From Dyella sp. GSA-30 (GTDB taxonomy: Bacteria > Pseudomonadota > Gammaproteobacteria > Xanthomonadales > Rhodanobacteraceae), in the NCBI RefSeq assembly GCF_027924605.1, contig NZ_AP027042.1, positions 2,767,524 to 2,831,523 on the forward strand: DNA of 64,000 nucleotides, given 5' to 3'. Both the position numbers and the translations under genes were made by a program. Numbering within the stretch: the stretch's first letter is position 1; the number at the start of each line of letters is the position of its first letter. The notes beneath the pieces are model-generated. The model ran no database searches. It was not told where the DNA came from and was given only the letters and a program-made list of their open reading frames with translations. Below, piece after piece: positions 56,501 to 64,000 of this stretch.

Positions 56501-57154
56501 GATAGCGGGCAACGGGGCGCCATCGAGGCGCAGATAACCGATAGGTTGGCTTAACAACGGCCGCAAGGTGCGATGCAGATCGCGAGGTGTTTTCCAGTAG
56601 GCCCGGATCCGAGCGGCACCGTAACGGTCCAGCGGGAAGAAGTGCGCGCGCCAATAGTCGCGGATCGCTTCGGCCTGGAGCAGGCTTTCGTCGGCCTGGG
56701 TGTCTTGCGCGAATGGATGACCGCTGTCGAACGCGTGCTGCTGCAGCATGCGCTGGCACCAGCCATGGATGGTATGGATAGCCGCTTCGTCCATCCATTG
56801 CCCGGCATACTCCAGGCGTCGCGCCGCACCGGCACGCGCTTCATCGTCCGGATAGGCTGCGATTAGCTCGGCGAGAAATGCATCGTCCGGCGCCGTGGCC
56901 AAGCGGAACGCCAACGCGGCGTCGGCAAGACGTGCGCGGATGCGTTCGCGCAGTTCCGCGGTCGCCGCCTTGGTGAAGGTCAGGACCAGGATCTGCGATG
57001 GCAGGAGCGGTTCTTGAGCAGGTTCACCATGGCCTAGCACCAGGCGCAGATAAAGCGCGGCGATGGTCCAGGTCTTGCCGGTGCCGGCACTGGCTTCGAT
57101 CAATCGAATGCCGTGTAGCGGCATGGTCAGCGGTTGCAGGGTCAGCGTGCTCAT
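53492..57154 (-). CDS. recB: RecBCD exonuclease V subunit beta
   Basis: 1220 residues. 3'-5' SF1A helicase and the nuclease of RecBCD. Walker A ASAGTGKTW at 21-29 (IEASAGTGKTWTIAALYLRL), IDEFQDTDPLQWRIF and QAIYSFRGADIHTYL for motifs II and III, and a C-terminal PD-(D/E)XK nuclease centred on IVDYKSNQL with Asp1121 and Lys1123. QALLLIGDPKQ follows motif II. All catalytic parts are intact. Start overlaps the recC stop (ATGA); stop overlaps recD by 11 bp. Order recC-recB-recD without ptrA. Confidence 0.95.
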   Translation of the reverse strand: MSTLTLQPLTMPLHGIRLIEASAGTGKTWTIAALYLRLVLGHGEPAQEPLLPSQILVLTFTKAATAELRERIRARLADAALAFRLATAPDDAFLAELIAAYPDDEARAGAARRLEYAGQWMDEAAIHTIHGWCQRMLQQHAFDSGHPFAQDTQADESLLQAEAIRDYWRAHFFPLDRYGAARIRAYWKTPRDLHRTLRPLLSQPIGYLRLDGAPLPAIADLGQQIETALGPELAALDLAQRRWREQIDTIDSTLTDILQSGGFKANMMKPDAVANDLLLLRRWSEGGAIDEKILLRYTQARLISATKKGTKPPTFSAFDAIEAWQAAQANAAPLKPVILAHAVPWIHRRIEAIKQQRAQIGFDDMLRRLDGALHGLSGDRLAHTLAKDFPAALIDEFQDTDPLQWRIFERIYATRPQQALLLIGDPKQAIYSFRGADIHTYLRARDAALSPTWTLSTNYRSTHGMVNAVNRLFELGDTHESGAFGFGQALPFHPVDAHGRSETLTYEGQPVASLTFALQGGEQAVGIQSYRHAMAEHAAATLVDLLDAAQHRRCGFVDPHGELTPLREGDIAILVRGRTEATLIRDALRRRGLKSVFLSDRDSVFASPQAEDMLRWLQACAEPGSDRAMRGAVATPSMCQRYDELERLNTDERYWESSGDCFRRLHDTWLRHGVLAMVHDLLHLFDLPARLLALPDGERSLTNILHLAELLQHAAAALDGERALIRYFAARITEAHDAQVDASEEQIVRLESEDALIKVITIHQSKGLEYPFVMLPFAAATRTRSDGDVVVWHTQDGTPVADLAAGDLARAASAREQWQEDLRLLYVALTRARHACWLGIACYRIGNAKAPMLHRSALGYLLSGGEPIEPADLPKRLENLRRGVADIVVTALADDADTRVYRSAQAQAASNRHALRYTGSSPEPWRIASYSGLKYAETAPTPHAPETASQDVLSEALSETTLPSIETQGEPSGIHAFHRGAMAGTFLHELFEWAAETGFANARASHEELITWIAQRALRHAWQHHAGMLSEWLIQLLDTSLELPTGNTLSLASLELGQYYAELEFWIEADRVDTQRLDQLVVKHTLSGTPRQPLARETINGMLKGFIDLIFEHQGRYYIVDYKSNQLGPDAHAYTHDAMRQSVLNERYDLQYALYTLALHRQLRARLPGYQYQRHMGGVMYLYLRGVDSEGHGIHNECLPYALVDALDRLFDNEGRADAA

Positions 57155-60100
57155 GCTGCCGCCTCGTCGACCAGGGTTTCCATCAGCGGTCGGTAGAGCG
57201 GCAGGGTGGCTTCGAAACCGCCGCGATGGAGTGCGGCAAAGCTTGGCCAGGCGCGACTCAGATAGGAGTCGCGTTGCAGCTCCGCTGCCATACCAAAGTC
57301 ACTACCTTCATAACAAAGCCTTGCCGCTTCGTACGTGGGCTTGTCGCCCCGTTCCGCCTGCAGCCACGCGAAGGCAGCACGTGCCGATGCGGCGAGCGGT
57401 TGCGTCAAAGCCTGTTCAAGGGCGGCGATCAGTTGAGCCAGCCAGGCCAGCGCCTGCGTCGTATCGATGATTTCCAGGCGGAGCTGCGCGTCGGCGGAGA
57501 CGATATGCGTGCGCATCGACAAACCTTGCGCATTGGCCAGCAAGTGGATGATCCAGGGCGCGATGAGCTTGTCGTAACGCAGCGTCTTGCCGTCGCGCAG
57601 GCCGCCCTGTACCAGGGTGATACGAAGGCGTTGGTTGTCGTCACCGCTGCGTAGATCGTTCAACCAATCTTCGATCGTCCAGCCTCCGATCGCGAGCTGG
57701 AGTTCGACGGGTGCGAGCCGATGGGGGTAAAGCTCGTCCATAAATTGCCACAGCGCAGCCAGGTCGCCCACGCTCTCGTCCAGTTCGGCTTGCGCCAGGC
57801 TGCCGAACCCGCCTGGTGGTAATGCGCCCTGCGCGCGCAGGCGTTCGGTAGCTGCCATGATCGCTTCGCGCGGAGCGGCGGTGCCGAGCGCAGCCATGAG
57901 CAGCTCCTGTTCGGCCTGGTAGCGATCCAGTCCGCCGAGCGCAAAGGGCTCGTCATCGACGACTTCGGTATCGCTATCGTCGAAATACACTTTCAGACGC
58001 TGATTGAAAAAATAGCGAACCGGACGCGCAAGGAAGTTTTGCAACTGCGCGATACTCAGTGCAGCTGCCGGCACGACATCCGGTAGCGTGTCGAATGTGT
58101 CGACCGTCGCGACATCACGGCGCGCGTGCTCCCATTCGCTGGCGTACGTCGTCAGCATTGCGGGGTCGTTGGCGTCGAAATAACGTTGACTGAATGCCTG
58201 CAGTGGATGAACGGTAGTCAGCGCGGAAAGCAGCGACGTATCGTTTGGCGTATGCCAGCCTGCGGCGAGATAGTCGCGCAGCTGGCCGACCAGCACGGAG
58301 GGTGGCATGACACTGTTGTCCCGCTCGCTCAAACCCACCCAGCTTATGTGCAGGGTATCGCGTGCCGAGAGCAGCGCTTCGAGGAACAGATAGCGATCGT
58401 CTTCGCGACGCGAACGGTCGCCGGGGCGACTCAATGCGGGCAGCGCCATCAGATCGAAATCCGCTGGCGTCTGTCGTCGCGGATAATCACCGTCGTTCAT
58501 GCCAAGCAGGCAGATCACGCGAAAGGGAATCGCGCGCATCGGCATCAAGGTGCCGAAGCTGATTGCCCCGCCCATGAAGCGTTGCGTCAGCCGGCTTTCG
58601 TCGATTGCGGCCAGCCAGTGCTCGCGGACGATCTGTAGCGGTACGGGTAGATTGAACTGCGCTTGGGCACAGGCTTGCTGCCAGGTACTCAAGGCGTCGT
58701 CCAGGCGGCCGAGCAGATCGCTATCGTCGCTGTCTTTGCCGGTGTCGAAAAATTCGATCAAGAGTGCGCGCAGACGTTCGACCCAGGCGTCGGGCGTTGC
58801 CGGTTCGCGCAATGCGCGCCAGTAGGCCGCCAGTGTTTCCAGCAACCGTTGCAAGGGTCCGACGGTGGCTGCGTCCAAGCCGCCCACTTCGCCATACGGC
58901 GCGATACCGTTCCATACCTCGCCATCGCCCACGGCATAACCGAGCAGCATGCGGCGCAAACCGGTTACCCAGCTGTTCTGTTCGATCTGCGGGAGATCCA
59001 GGCTGCCGATCTGGGTGGCGTCCAATCCCCAGCGAACACCTGCACCTTCGATCCAGCGGCGCAGCATGGGTAGCGTGGCCTCATCGATATCGAAGCGACG
59101 CTGCAACGCCGGTACGTCAAGCAGATCGAGCACTTCGCTCACAGCGAAGCGCGAATCGGGCAAGGCGAGCAGATGTTCCAGTGCGACCAATAAGGGCACG
59201 GCACCGCGGCTGCGCTGGTCGGCGACCGAATAGGGCAGGTGGCGTGGATCGTCCCATGGAATGCGTCCGAATACCGCCTGGATATGCGGCGCATAGGTCT
59301 GGATATCCGGCACCATGACCATCACGTCGCGCGGCGCCAATGGCCTGCCGGCTTTTGCCGCCTGTTCGAAAAGAGCCAACAGCCGGTCATGCAGCACTTC
59401 AACTTCGCGCTGGCGGTTATGTGCGATGTGAAAGCCTAACGATGTGTCGTTTTGCTGCCAAAGCTTGCGCTGCTCAGGCGATGACGGCAGCGGTTGCAGA
59501 TCGAGAATCGCCTGCTGTATCTGCGCAAGCAACCGCGGACGTTCGGGGTCGGCAACGTCGGCAAACAGATCGATCCCGCGGCTCCAGGCGACGAACTGGT
59601 CGCGATAGCGTTCGGGCTGGTCGAAGGCATCGAGCAGGCGAATAAAGTCTCGCCCTTGTTTGCCCCAGGCGGCGAGCAAAGGATTGGCATGCAGGTGCAG
59701 GTCTTCGAAGCGCGGCTCGGCGGGCTGGCCGGGTTTGACCGCATGGCGGCGACGGTCGGCCCGAAGCAGCTCGCGCTCTTCGATGATGTCGGCCCAGTAG
59801 TGGCGGCACGGGTTGGCGACGACCAGGAAGATCTGAACGAAACGCGCCAGCGCGGTCAGCGCTTCGAGCGTCTGCTGCGGCAGCGACGACATGCCGAAGA
59901 CGACGATGCGCCGCGGTAATGCGGCCGGTCGTGTTGTGGTGGTTTGCAGGCGTTCGACAAAAGCCTGATGCACCGCCGCGCGATGGCTGTGCCGATCCGC
60001 CGGGGCAACATCGTCGATAAGCATGCGCCACAGGTGCGCCTGCCAGCGTTGGGCGTCGGGTAGTGGCAGGCTACGGCCGCGCAGCTCATCGCGCAGGATC

Positions 60101-60621
60101 AAACGCCCGGCCTCCCAATCGCCCAGCCAGTCGGCCCGATAGACCTGATACTGGTCGAACAGGTCGGCGATGCGTTCGGCCAGCTGAAAGCGTTTGTTCC
60201 AGTCGTCTCCGCTGAGAAAGTCCGACAGCGGCTTGAAGTCCGGTTGATGGAGCAGGTCCGGTAGCAGTCGCAGCAAACGCCAGGTCAGGCGTGACTTGTC
60301 GAACGGCGAGGTGGCCGGTACGGCCGCGTCACCAAGGACTGCACGGTAGGCCGTCCACAGAAACCGCCCCGGCAGCTGCATGTCCACGGCTGCGCTGATC
60401 CCCAGGCCGCCCTCGGCCGGGGACCGCGCCAGGGCCAGCTTCAGCCACTGCGCGATGCCGTTGCTTTGCACCAGCATCAGCTCGTTTTCCAGCGGTCGCA
60501 GCGGGGTGCGTGCCAGCCAGGCGGTCAGCAGGTCGCGCAGGTCTTCCAGGCGATTGCCATGGATGACCATCAGGCCGGGTTCGATCGGGACGCCCAGGGG
60601 CAGCTCGAGGGTGGTACTCAC
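57151..60621 (-). CDS. recC: RecBCD exonuclease V subunit gamma
   Basis: 1156 residues from a GTG at 60621. Structural subunit that holds RecB and RecD and scans for the Chi site. Seen: LMVIHGNRLEDLRDLLTAWL at the N-terminus, LMLVQSNGIAQWLKLAL, the inactive helicase fold with FGMSSLPQQTLEALTALARF and VMVPDIQTYAPHIQAVFGRIPWDD, and CLLGMNDGDYPRRQTPADFD. The C-terminal nuclease-like domain is present but lacks catalytic residues by family knowledge. Promoter region shared with the divergent signalling locus. Confidence 0.94.
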   Translation of the reverse strand: MSTTLELPLGVPIEPGLMVIHGNRLEDLRDLLTAWLARTPLRPLENELMLVQSNGIAQWLKLALARSPAEGGLGISAAVDMQLPGRFLWTAYRAVLGDAAVPATSPFDKSRLTWRLLRLLPDLLHQPDFKPLSDFLSGDDWNKRFQLAERIADLFDQYQVYRADWLGDWEAGRLILRDELRGRSLPLPDAQRWQAHLWRMLIDDVAPADRHSHRAAVHQAFVERLQTTTTRPAALPRRIVVFGMSSLPQQTLEALTALARFVQIFLVVANPCRHYWADIIEERELLRADRRRHAVKPGQPAEPRFEDLHLHANPLLAAWGKQGRDFIRLLDAFDQPERYRDQFVAWSRGIDLFADVADPERPRLLAQIQQAILDLQPLPSSPEQRKLWQQNDTSLGFHIAHNRQREVEVLHDRLLALFEQAAKAGRPLAPRDVMVMVPDIQTYAPHIQAVFGRIPWDDPRHLPYSVADQRSRGAVPLLVALEHLLALPDSRFAVSEVLDLLDVPALQRRFDIDEATLPMLRRWIEGAGVRWGLDATQIGSLDLPQIEQNSWVTGLRRMLLGYAVGDGEVWNGIAPYGEVGGLDAATVGPLQRLLETLAAYWRALREPATPDAWVERLRALLIEFFDTGKDSDDSDLLGRLDDALSTWQQACAQAQFNLPVPLQIVREHWLAAIDESRLTQRFMGGAISFGTLMPMRAIPFRVICLLGMNDGDYPRRQTPADFDLMALPALSRPGDRSRREDDRYLFLEALLSARDTLHISWVGLSERDNSVMPPSVLVGQLRDYLAAGWHTPNDTSLLSALTTVHPLQAFSQRYFDANDPAMLTTYASEWEHARRDVATVDTFDTLPDVVPAAALSIAQLQNFLARPVRYFFNQRLKVYFDDSDTEVVDDEPFALGGLDRYQAEQELLMAALGTAAPREAIMAATERLRAQGALPPGGFGSLAQAELDESVGDLAALWQFMDELYPHRLAPVELQLAIGGWTIEDWLNDLRSGDDNQRLRITLVQGGLRDGKTLRYDKLIAPWIIHLLANAQGLSMRTHIVSADAQLRLEIIDTTQALAWLAQLIAALEQALTQPLAASARAAFAWLQAERGDKPTYEAARLCYEGSDFGMAAELQRDSYLSRAWPSFAALHRGGFEATLPLYRPLMETLVDEAAA

Positions 60622-60810
60622 GGGTGCGGCAGGCTCGCAGTCGCTTCCAGGCCCTCATTGTGGCTGGATGGGGCGTCAATGTCCCGCAAGACGGTTATCT
60701 GTTTGTCACAAACCCTGCCTAGGCTAGATGCCTTACCGAGCGCTTTGCCTCCCGGTCGCGGAGCCGACCGCCCGGTGCGTACCTCCTTTTGAGATCGGGC
60801 GGGCTGGGGA

Positions 60811-61521
60811 ATGGCGGTGCCACGCGGTGTGCTTGTCTGGATCGGGTGCACGATGCTGGCCAGCACGCCTTGTGTTGCGGAAATCTTTCAGGCGGGCTTT
60901 TCCCAGGATGTTTCCGATGCAGCGACGGCTGACGAGCACACGAATTTCGACATCCCGGCGCAGGCGCTCATGACGGCCTTGCGTGCCTATAGCGAGCAGA
61001 CGGGCGTGGCGGTGTTGTTCGACGACAACCTGGTCCGCAACCGTCGTTCACCCGGCGTGACTGGCTCTTACAGCGCGCCCGACGCTTTGCAGCGTCTGCT
61101 GGATGGCAGCGGGCTGGCCGCACACTACGCCTCGCCCAAAGCCTTCACCTTGATGCCTGACCAAACTCCCGCAGCGGCGGCGAACGCCCCGAATGATGGT
61201 GTCGACGCAGCAGCCTCGGAACATTTCGCCGGTCGCTTGCAGACCAGTCTTGTGCGCAGCCTGTGCAGCTCGGAGCGGACGCACCCTGGGCGTTATCGCT
61301 TGGCCATGCAATTGTGGCTGGACGCCTCCGGTGCGGTGACGCGCACGCAGCTGCTCAGTTCCACCGGCAATGCCGCGCGCGATACCCAGATCGAAACACT
61401 CGCCGCCGGCCTTGTCGTCAGCGAGATGCCGGCCGATATGCCACAGCCGATCACCATTCTCTTGCTGCCGCGTCCAGCCGAGCATCCGTTCGACTGCAGT
61501 CCCTATCAGCGTGTCGGGTGA
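60811..61521 (+). CDS. Receptor-like STN/TonB_C signalling protein (VreA-like)
   Basis: 236 residues, exported (signal to about TPCVA-EIF). After the signal comes an STN domain (about 45-116, NFDIPAQALMTALRAYSEQT, VLFDDNLV, LQRLLDGSGLAAHY), as found at the N-terminus of TonB receptors that signal through FecR, then an Ala/Pro linker and a TonB_C-like domain (about 150-210, RYRLAMQLWLDASGAVTRTQ, LLSSTGNAARD). No beta-barrel follows, so it cannot be a transporter; it likely acts in the periplasm as the sensory part of a cell-surface-signalling system. Four bases separate it from the sigma factor gene. Resembles Pseudomonas VreA by layout; not verified by search. Confidence 0.75.
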   Translation: MAVPRGVLVWIGCTMLASTPCVAEIFQAGFSQDVSDAATADEHTNFDIPAQALMTALRAYSEQTGVAVLFDDNLVRNRRSPGVTGSYSAPDALQRLLDGSGLAAHYASPKAFTLMPDQTPAAAANAPNDGVDAAASEHFAGRLQTSLVRSLCSSERTHPGRYRLAMQLWLDASGAVTRTQLLSSTGNAARDTQIETLAAGLVVSEMPADMPQPITILLLPRPAEHPFDCSPYQRVG

Positions 61522-61525
61522 GGCG

Positions 61526-62071
61526 ATGAATTCCACCTCGGTCACCATGCTTGGTCTTTTCATGCAGCGGCAGCAGGATCTGCGCCGTCGCCTCAAGCGT
61601 CGGCTGGGTTCGGACGATCTGGTCGACGACGTATTGCAGGAAACCTATTTGCGCGTCGAACGCATGGACGAAGCCGGCGGCCAGGCGCGCAATCCCGATA
61701 GCTACCTGTTTCGCATGGCGCTCAACGTGGCGGCGGACCAGCGGCAAACGGACAGTCGTTTCCTGACTGGCAGCGAGGTCGAAGAGCTGCTGCATCTGGC
61801 CGACGATGCGCTCGACCCGGCACGGGTCGTGCATGCGCGGTTGGAGGTGGAGGTGCTCGAACAGGCCCTGAGCGAGCTCACTGCACGCCAGCGGGACATT
61901 CTGCTGGCGGCCCGTGTCGAAGAGGCTCCGCACCTGGAAATCGCCGCGCGCTACGGCATCTCGGTACGCATGGTGGGCAAGGAACTGCGCAAAGCCTTGG
62001 AATTTTGTGGCGAGCGTCTCGATCGGAAGGTGTTTCAGCGGTTCGGTCCCGGGGCAGGAAACGAGTCTTAA
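61526..62071 (+). CDS. ECF RNA polymerase sigma factor, FecI-like
   Basis: 181 residues from ATG 61526. Sigma-2 region LKRRLGSDDLVDDVLQETYL (about 17-36) with the core-binding DLVDDVLQETYL, and sigma-4 region TARQRDILLAARVEEAPHLE followed by IAARYGISVRMVGKELRKAL, the helix-turn-helix for the -35. Compact length without extra domains agrees with the FecI/PvdS group. Lies between the STN protein and fecR, the standard partners, with gaps of 4 bp on each side, so the three form one operon. Confidence 0.88.
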   Translation: MNSTSVTMLGLFMQRQQDLRRRLKRRLGSDDLVDDVLQETYLRVERMDEAGGQARNPDSYLFRMALNVAADQRQTDSRFLTGSEVEELLHLADDALDPARVVHARLEVEVLEQALSELTARQRDILLAARVEEAPHLEIAARYGISVRMVGKELRKALEFCGERLDRKVFQRFGPGAGNES

Positions 62072-62075
62072 GAGC

Positions 62076-63077
62076 ATGGCAGTCGAACTTTCCTCCCGCC
62101 CGGCACCCGAATCGCGCAGCGAAGCGCAGGCCTGGCTATTGCATTTGACCTCCGGTCAGGCCACTCCGGCCGACGCCGAGGCATTCCGTGTGTGGCTTTC
62201 CAGCAGCGAAGAACACGAGCGCGCTTTCGTCGAGGCACGGCTGCTGTGGGATGGGCTGGGCGCGGCGGCCAAATCGATGCGCCAGAGCGAAGCGCACGGT
62301 ACGCGGCGGCGGCCGATACGCGTGGCGCATGGCGGGCCACGCATGAATCGTCGAGCATTCCTCGGCGGCCTGCTTACTGCATCGGCTGCGGCAGTATGCT
62401 TTCTCAGTCTGAATCCGCCGGGGCATCTGTGGCCGGCGCTGGGCGAACTGACGGCCGATTACCGCACAGCCACGGGCGAGCAGCGTGAGGTCGCTGTCGC
62501 GCCGGGCGTGACCGTGCAGATGAATACGCAGACCACGATCAATATGCGCAAGACCGCCAGCGGTCATGTGGCGATGGAGCTGGTATCGGGCGAGGCACAG
62601 ATTCTTACTGACCCGCAGCTCATCCATCCTTTCACTGTGTTTGCCGGTGCGGGCAGCGTGCGTGTTGCCGCGGCCAGTCAGTGCAATGTGCGTTGCACCG
62701 GGCCACAAGTGCAGGTGATCTGCCTGGGCGGCGAAACCTCGCTGGAATGCGGTGACGACCACGTCGCGCTGCAGGTGGCGCATGAAGTGAATTACGACGC
62801 CGGTGGCGTGGGTGAAGCCATCGCAGTCGATCCCCAGAACGCGGTGGCATGGCGTCAACGCGTGCTTGTCTTCGACAACCAGCCGCTTGCCGAGGTGGTC
62901 GATGAGATCAACCGTTATCGTCCAGGCAAGATCGTGCTGATGGACAAACAGCTGGCTGCGCGCAAGGTGCATGCCCGCTTCATGCTCAACCAGCTGACCG
63001 ATGTCGCGGCGCTGATTCATGACGCCTATGGGGCGCATGTCACGTCGTTGCCTGGTGGGATTGTCTTGCTGAGCTGA
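62076..63077 (+). CDS. fecR: FecR-type anti-sigma regulator
   Basis: 333 residues. Cytoplasmic N-terminal anti-sigma region (about 1-85, WLLHLTSGQATPADAEAFRV, the DUF4880 type), one membrane segment (about 94-115, FLGGLLTASAAAVCFLSLN) preceded by twin arginines Arg92-Arg93 (MNRRAFLGG), periplasmic FecR domain (YRTATGEQREVAVAPGVTVQ, VFAGAGSVRVAAA), and a C-terminal STN-like end (FDNQPLAEVVDEINRY, HARFMLNQLTDVAALIHDAY). It would hold the ECF sigma factor inactive until the STN protein signals. A copy of the long palindromic repeat begins 4 bp after its stop. Confidence 0.88.
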   Translation: MAVELSSRPAPESRSEAQAWLLHLTSGQATPADAEAFRVWLSSSEEHERAFVEARLLWDGLGAAAKSMRQSEAHGTRRRPIRVAHGGPRMNRRAFLGGLLTASAAAVCFLSLNPPGHLWPALGELTADYRTATGEQREVAVAPGVTVQMNTQTTINMRKTASGHVAMELVSGEAQILTDPQLIHPFTVFAGAGSVRVAAASQCNVRCTGPQVQVICLGGETSLECGDDHVALQVAHEVNYDAGGVGEAIAVDPQNAVAWRQRVLVFDNQPLAEVVDEINRYRPGKIVLMDKQLAARKVHARFMLNQLTDVAALIHDAYGAHVTSLPGGIVLLS

Positions 63078-63080
63078 AGA

Positions 63081-63225
63081 GCTTCCCCTCACCCCAGCCC
63101 TCTCCCCCGGCAAAGCCAGGGGAGAGGGAGCAGGTTTTCGGAAATACGGAACGCTGAGGATCTACTCAGTCGGCTCCCTCTCCCCTGGCTTTGCCGGGGG
63201 AGAGGGCTGGGGTGAGGGGGGGAAG
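63081..63225. repeat. Long palindromic repeat, copy C
   Basis: Left arm 63081-63131 (begins GCTTCCCCTCACCCCAGCCC), inverse arm about 63172-63225. Starts 4 bp after the fecR stop; here the next gene runs in the same direction, so it may separate the regulatory operon from the transporter gene. Confidence 0.9.
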
Positions 63226-63721
63226 CAGAAGGCGATGCGAGGCGAGCCCGCGCCCCCTTCAAAGAAACGTGCCGCGACTGCAACGCCCGCATCGCCCGGG
63301 GAGGTCAGGATGCGGACGTCGTTGCAGTCGCGACAGGCGCGAACATTGTCTTTTTCTTATGACGCTTTGATGTCACACCCGCGCGTTTGGCCACCCATCA
63401 GGCCAACTCAGTGAATTTTTCGTGACATGTGTTCAGTCGTGCCGATAGACAGCCGTCTTCCCAGGCAAAGGCATTGAACATAGCGACAAGGACGTCCACT
63501 CATTGATAGGCCCGCCGCGATAGCGACGGGCAGGGGGACGAGCGGATGGTTTATCAGGCGGACTCGGATGGTGCCTATGGCGGCCTGTCCACGATCGGCA
63601 CGTCGTGGCTTGGCGGCATCGACGGTGCGACATCTGTCTGTCGCCATTCGGTTATCGATGGCGCGCTAGCGTGGCCTGCCGGCCGGCATGGAATGGTGCT
63701 GGCGCAACAGCGGGTGATCGG
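63226..63721. other. About 500 bp of spacer upstream of the TPS transporter
   Basis: No recognisable gene in 63226-63545. It holds short inverted CGACTGCAACG / CGTTGCAGTCG sequences (63275-63285, 63320-63330), which form a possible hairpin. The region is the likely promoter for the transporter and the obvious place for an ECF-dependent promoter. Confidence 0.4.
63275..63330. repeat. Inverted repeat CGACTGCAACG / CGTTGCAGTCG
   Basis: 11 bp at 63275-63285 is exactly complementary to 63320-63330, with 34 bp between, about 390 bp upstream of the transporter start. It may be an operator or a small terminator stem without T-run. Confidence 0.5.
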
Positions 63722-63725
63722 ATGA
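63546..63725 (+). CDS. Possible 59-residue open frame ahead of the transporter
   Basis: ATG at 63546 to TGA at 63723-63725. Its stop overlaps the transporter start as ATGA, the coupling signal seen elsewhere in this window, and AGCGG precedes it. The product (MVYQADSDGAYGGL..., Gly/Ala/Ser-rich) matches nothing I recognise and lacks a signal peptide. It could be a chance frame; the overlap is the only argument for it. Confidence 0.25.
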   Translation: MVYQADSDGAYGGLSTIGTSWLGGIDGATSVCRHSVIDGALAWPAGRHGMVLAQQRVIG

Positions 63726-64000
63726 GCATAAGGAATAAAGCGGGAGCAGCGTTGCTGCGCCGTTCGCTTGGGATGGCACTGGCCATGTCGGTGATGCCGA
63801 CTGTGTACGCCCAACAGGCCCCCCAGGCACCGGCACAGGCGCCGTCGAAGTTCGACGTCAACGAGTATCTGGTGCGTGGCAACACGGTGCTGGACAGCGT
63901 CGATATCGAATCGATCGTCGAGCCGTTCCTCGGCCCCGACCGGAGCATGGATGACGTGCACGGTGCGCGCGACGCGCTGCAGAAGGCCTATCAGGACAAG
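63722..64000 (+). CDS. Two-partner secretion transporter (ShlB/FhaC/HecB family), 5' part
   Basis: 93 residues visible; the gene continues past the right edge. Signal peptide MSIRNKAGAALLRRSLGMAL to about TVYA-QQ, a Pro/Gln/Ala linker, then the first POTRA-2 domain: FDVNEYLVRGNTVLDSVDIE and VEPFLGPDRSMDDVHGARDA. In the family a 16-strand barrel follows and moves a large TpsA protein across the outer membrane. A partner gene would be expected downstream. Placement behind STN protein-ECF sigma-fecR suggests that this system is switched on by that signalling set. Confidence 0.8.
   Translation, partial: MSIRNKAGAALLRRSLGMALAMSVMPTVYAQQAPQAPAQAPSKFDVNEYLVRGNTVLDSVDIESIVEPFLGPDRSMDDVHGARDALQKAYQDK

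Noticed and set aside
60811-64000. Iron-siderophore receptor operon (FecIR-FecA)
   Set aside because: The outer-membrane gene that follows has POTRA, not plug/barrel features, and the STN protein has no barrel.

Overview
The window is a high-GC chromosomal segment from a gammaproteobacterium of the Lysobacterales (Xanthomonadales), most likely the Rhodanobacteraceae (Dyella/Luteibacter/Rhodanobacter-like). This is inferred from conserved blocks such as dapA-bamC, panBCD, rplU-rpmA-obgE, rpsT/murJ-ribF-ileS-lspA-ispH and recCBD, from the protein sequences, and from the abundance of intergenic palindromic repeats. No transposase, integrase, prophage or CRISPR array was seen. Nearly all of the window is coding.

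Layout. 1-5.9 kb: the end of dapA, bamC, ferredoxin fdxA with tRNA-Glu, then pcnB-folK and panB-panC-panD. 6-19 kb: pgi, queG, a leaderless-looking nnr-tsaE pair, amidase amiC, mutL, a DUF1684 protein, an enoyl-CoA hydratase, an FKBP isomerase and a tight DUF1289-Nudix-sulfurtransferase operon. 19-25 kb, mostly minus strand: an enoyl-CoA isomerase, a DUF4139 protein, a thioesterase and uvrA. 25-27.7 kb: a DUF2059 protein, rplU-rpmA and obgE.

27.7-33.2 kb holds a three-gene SMC-type complex (jetA-jetB-jetC, also called mksF-mksE-mksB) directly behind obgE. The nuclease subunit JetD that completes a Wadjet plasmid-defence system is not there. 33.5-41.2 kb is the rpsT / murJ-ribF-ileS-lspA-ispH block, followed by tRNA-Thr and an orphan secreted protein. 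42.3-51.6 kb is a type IV pilus minor-pilin cluster (pilV-pilW-pilX-pilY1-pilE-DUF4124-fimT) with a very large PilY1 and with fimT at the end instead of the front. 51.6-60.6 kb is recC-recB-recD on the minus strand.

60.8-64 kb holds a cell-surface-signalling module: a barrel-less STN/TonB_C receptor-like protein, an ECF sigma factor and a FecR anti-sigma regulator. It runs into the start of a two-partner-secretion outer-membrane transporter that is cut by the window edge. The arrangement resembles the VreA-VreI-VreR type of system that controls a secreted TPS protein in Pseudomonas.

The intergenic DNA is notable. Three copies of a ~135-145 bp palindrome sit at gene 3' ends, and one supplies the last codons of queG. 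Two other palindromic repeat families occur, along with a 40-bp tandem array of terminators next to rpsT and three GTGACTCA sites spaced exactly 11 bp apart. Several genes have a -10 box only 6-9 bp before the start codon.
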